A model generated the notes under the pieces. That model was not told the DNA's origin. It ran no database searches and was given only the letters and a program-made list of their open reading frames with translations. A stretch of DNA of 64,000 nt from Oscillospiraceae bacterium (lineage in GTDB: Bacteria; Bacillota; Clostridia; Oscillospirales; Acutalibacteraceae): NCBI GenBank assembly GCA_015065425.1, contig SVQH01000003.1, forward strand, positions 1 to 64,000, read 5' to 3'. Below are positions 63,564 to 64,000 of this stretch, piece after piece. Within the stretch, counting starts at the first letter, position 1. Every line of letters starts with the position of its first letter. The position numbers and the translations under genes were made by a program.

Positions 63564-64000
63564 TCAGTCTTCATCATTTAGCTGACAGTGGGTGATTTCA
63601 ATGCCCCCGTAATGTTTTGTGATGATACAGTATCTCCTGTTCATGACGCTTCCGGGATTTATAAGAGTAACATCTTCATATTGTTCTTTTAACGGAATAT
63701 GGGTATGTCCGAACAGTGCGAGAGTGCATCCGTTTTCCTTTGCGGCATAAAACAATGCACCAAGATCGTTTTTGACATTATATGCATGACCGTGGCAGGC
63801 AAGAAACTTTGTGTCGCCGATATATGAAATCAGCTTTGGCGGGAAATTATAAGCTGAAATATCACAGTTGCCCTTGACCTGGTAGACAGGTTTCCCTGCA
63901 GTATATTCATTCATTTCAAGCATATCTGCTCCTCCGTCTCCCAGATGAATAACGGCGTCACAGCTCCGCTCTTTTTTCAGTATGCTTTTTACTGTTCCCG
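63564..64000 (-). CDS. YfcE-like metallophosphodiesterase (cut at window end)
   Basis: The frame is open to the right edge, so only the last about 145 codons are present; the ATG at 63923 is an internal Met. Upstream in frame, HLGDGGADM supplies the second motif, and VKGNCD, ACHGHAY and LFGHTHIP follow. GNCD in place of GNHD is typical of the YfcE/MJ0936 branch. The first motif lies beyond the window. It is a cytosolic phosphodiesterase of unknown substrate. Confidence 0.8.
   Translation of the reverse strand, partial: GTVKSILKKERSCDAVIHLGDGGADMLEMNEYTAGKPVYQVKGNCDISAYNFPPKLISYIGDTKFLACHGHAYNVKNDLGALFYAAKENGCTLALFGHTHIPLKEQYEDVTLINPGSVMNRRYCIITKHYGGIEITHCQLNDED

Noticed and set aside
1-64000. 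CRISPR arrays, riboswitches, rRNA genes
   Set aside because: No regularly spaced direct repeats, no recognised aptamer consensus and no rRNA segments were seen by eye.

Overview
The window reads as chromosomal DNA of an AT-rich, low-GC Gram-positive bacterium, most likely an uncultured gut- or rumen-type member of the Clostridia. The support is strong AGGAGG-like ribosome binding sites, sigma-A type promoters, a TnpV-like/DUF6809-like gene pair typical of clostridial mobile DNA, a BceRS-like regulatory and ABC export module, and no recognisable outer-membrane genes. A kdsB-like CMP-sugar gene is the one element that would look more at home in a Gram-negative. There are two complete tRNAs (Pro-GGG at the left edge, Arg-TCT near 56.5 kb). 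No CRISPR array, rRNA, riboswitch or complete insertion sequence was seen. All assignments are from reading motifs; no database search was run.

Layout. 0-5.5 kb: tRNA-Pro, then a leftward group of two metallophosphoesterases, a 28-residue peptide gene, an alpha/alpha-toroid protein, a zinc phospholipase-C-like protein and a mobile-element remnant. 5.5-8.3 kb: hairpins, a frameshifted ECF sigma factor, and an AraC-regulated group. 8.3-31.2 kb: a carbohydrate island. It holds a GH36-like enzyme, four ceramidase-like proteins (two leftward, two rightward), a run from an acetyltransferase through an ornithine-cyclodeaminase-like protein and KdsB, then a BNR propeller protein, two tandem membrane paralogues, a phosphatase, a GlcNAc-kinase-like protein, MurQ and a DUF4838 protein. 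A GH84 O-GlcNAcase-like enzyme follows, back to back with an acetyltransferase resembling the HAT-like domain of animal O-GlcNAcase, and a GH16 enzyme closes the island.

31.4-36.7 kb: a macro-domain regulator, DUF5714, an acetyltransferase, a secreted propeller protein, an ADP-ribosylglycohydrolase and a von Willebrand A protein, which together suggest ADP-ribose-linked functions. 36.7-42.8 kb: a sialic-acid-lyase-like aldolase with a probable operator, a pRiA4b-type protein, a secreted beta-helix protein, a secreted PHP protein and a 40-residue peptide. 43-49.5 kb: a GH3-type acyl-adenylating enzyme beside a condensation-like acyltransferase, an old-yellow-enzyme oxidoreductase and an archaeal-type ornithine cyclodeaminase. 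49.5-56.5 kb: a GH30 enzyme with an inverted repeat around its promoter, and a two-component system with an ABC exporter whose promoter carries a response-regulator-like palindrome. 56.5-64 kb: tRNA-Arg, a deacetylase plus SGNH esterase pair, an anchored protein of unknown function, an aminomutase/double-aldolase/TetR operon, and a YfcE-like phosphodiesterase running off the right edge.

The most coherent new-looking unit is the 13.8-30.3 kb amino-sugar and glycoconjugate island. It pairs cytosolic glycosidases, a sugar kinase and MurQ with two related membrane proteins of unknown type and no recognisable sugar transporter, so those membrane proteins are transporter candidates.
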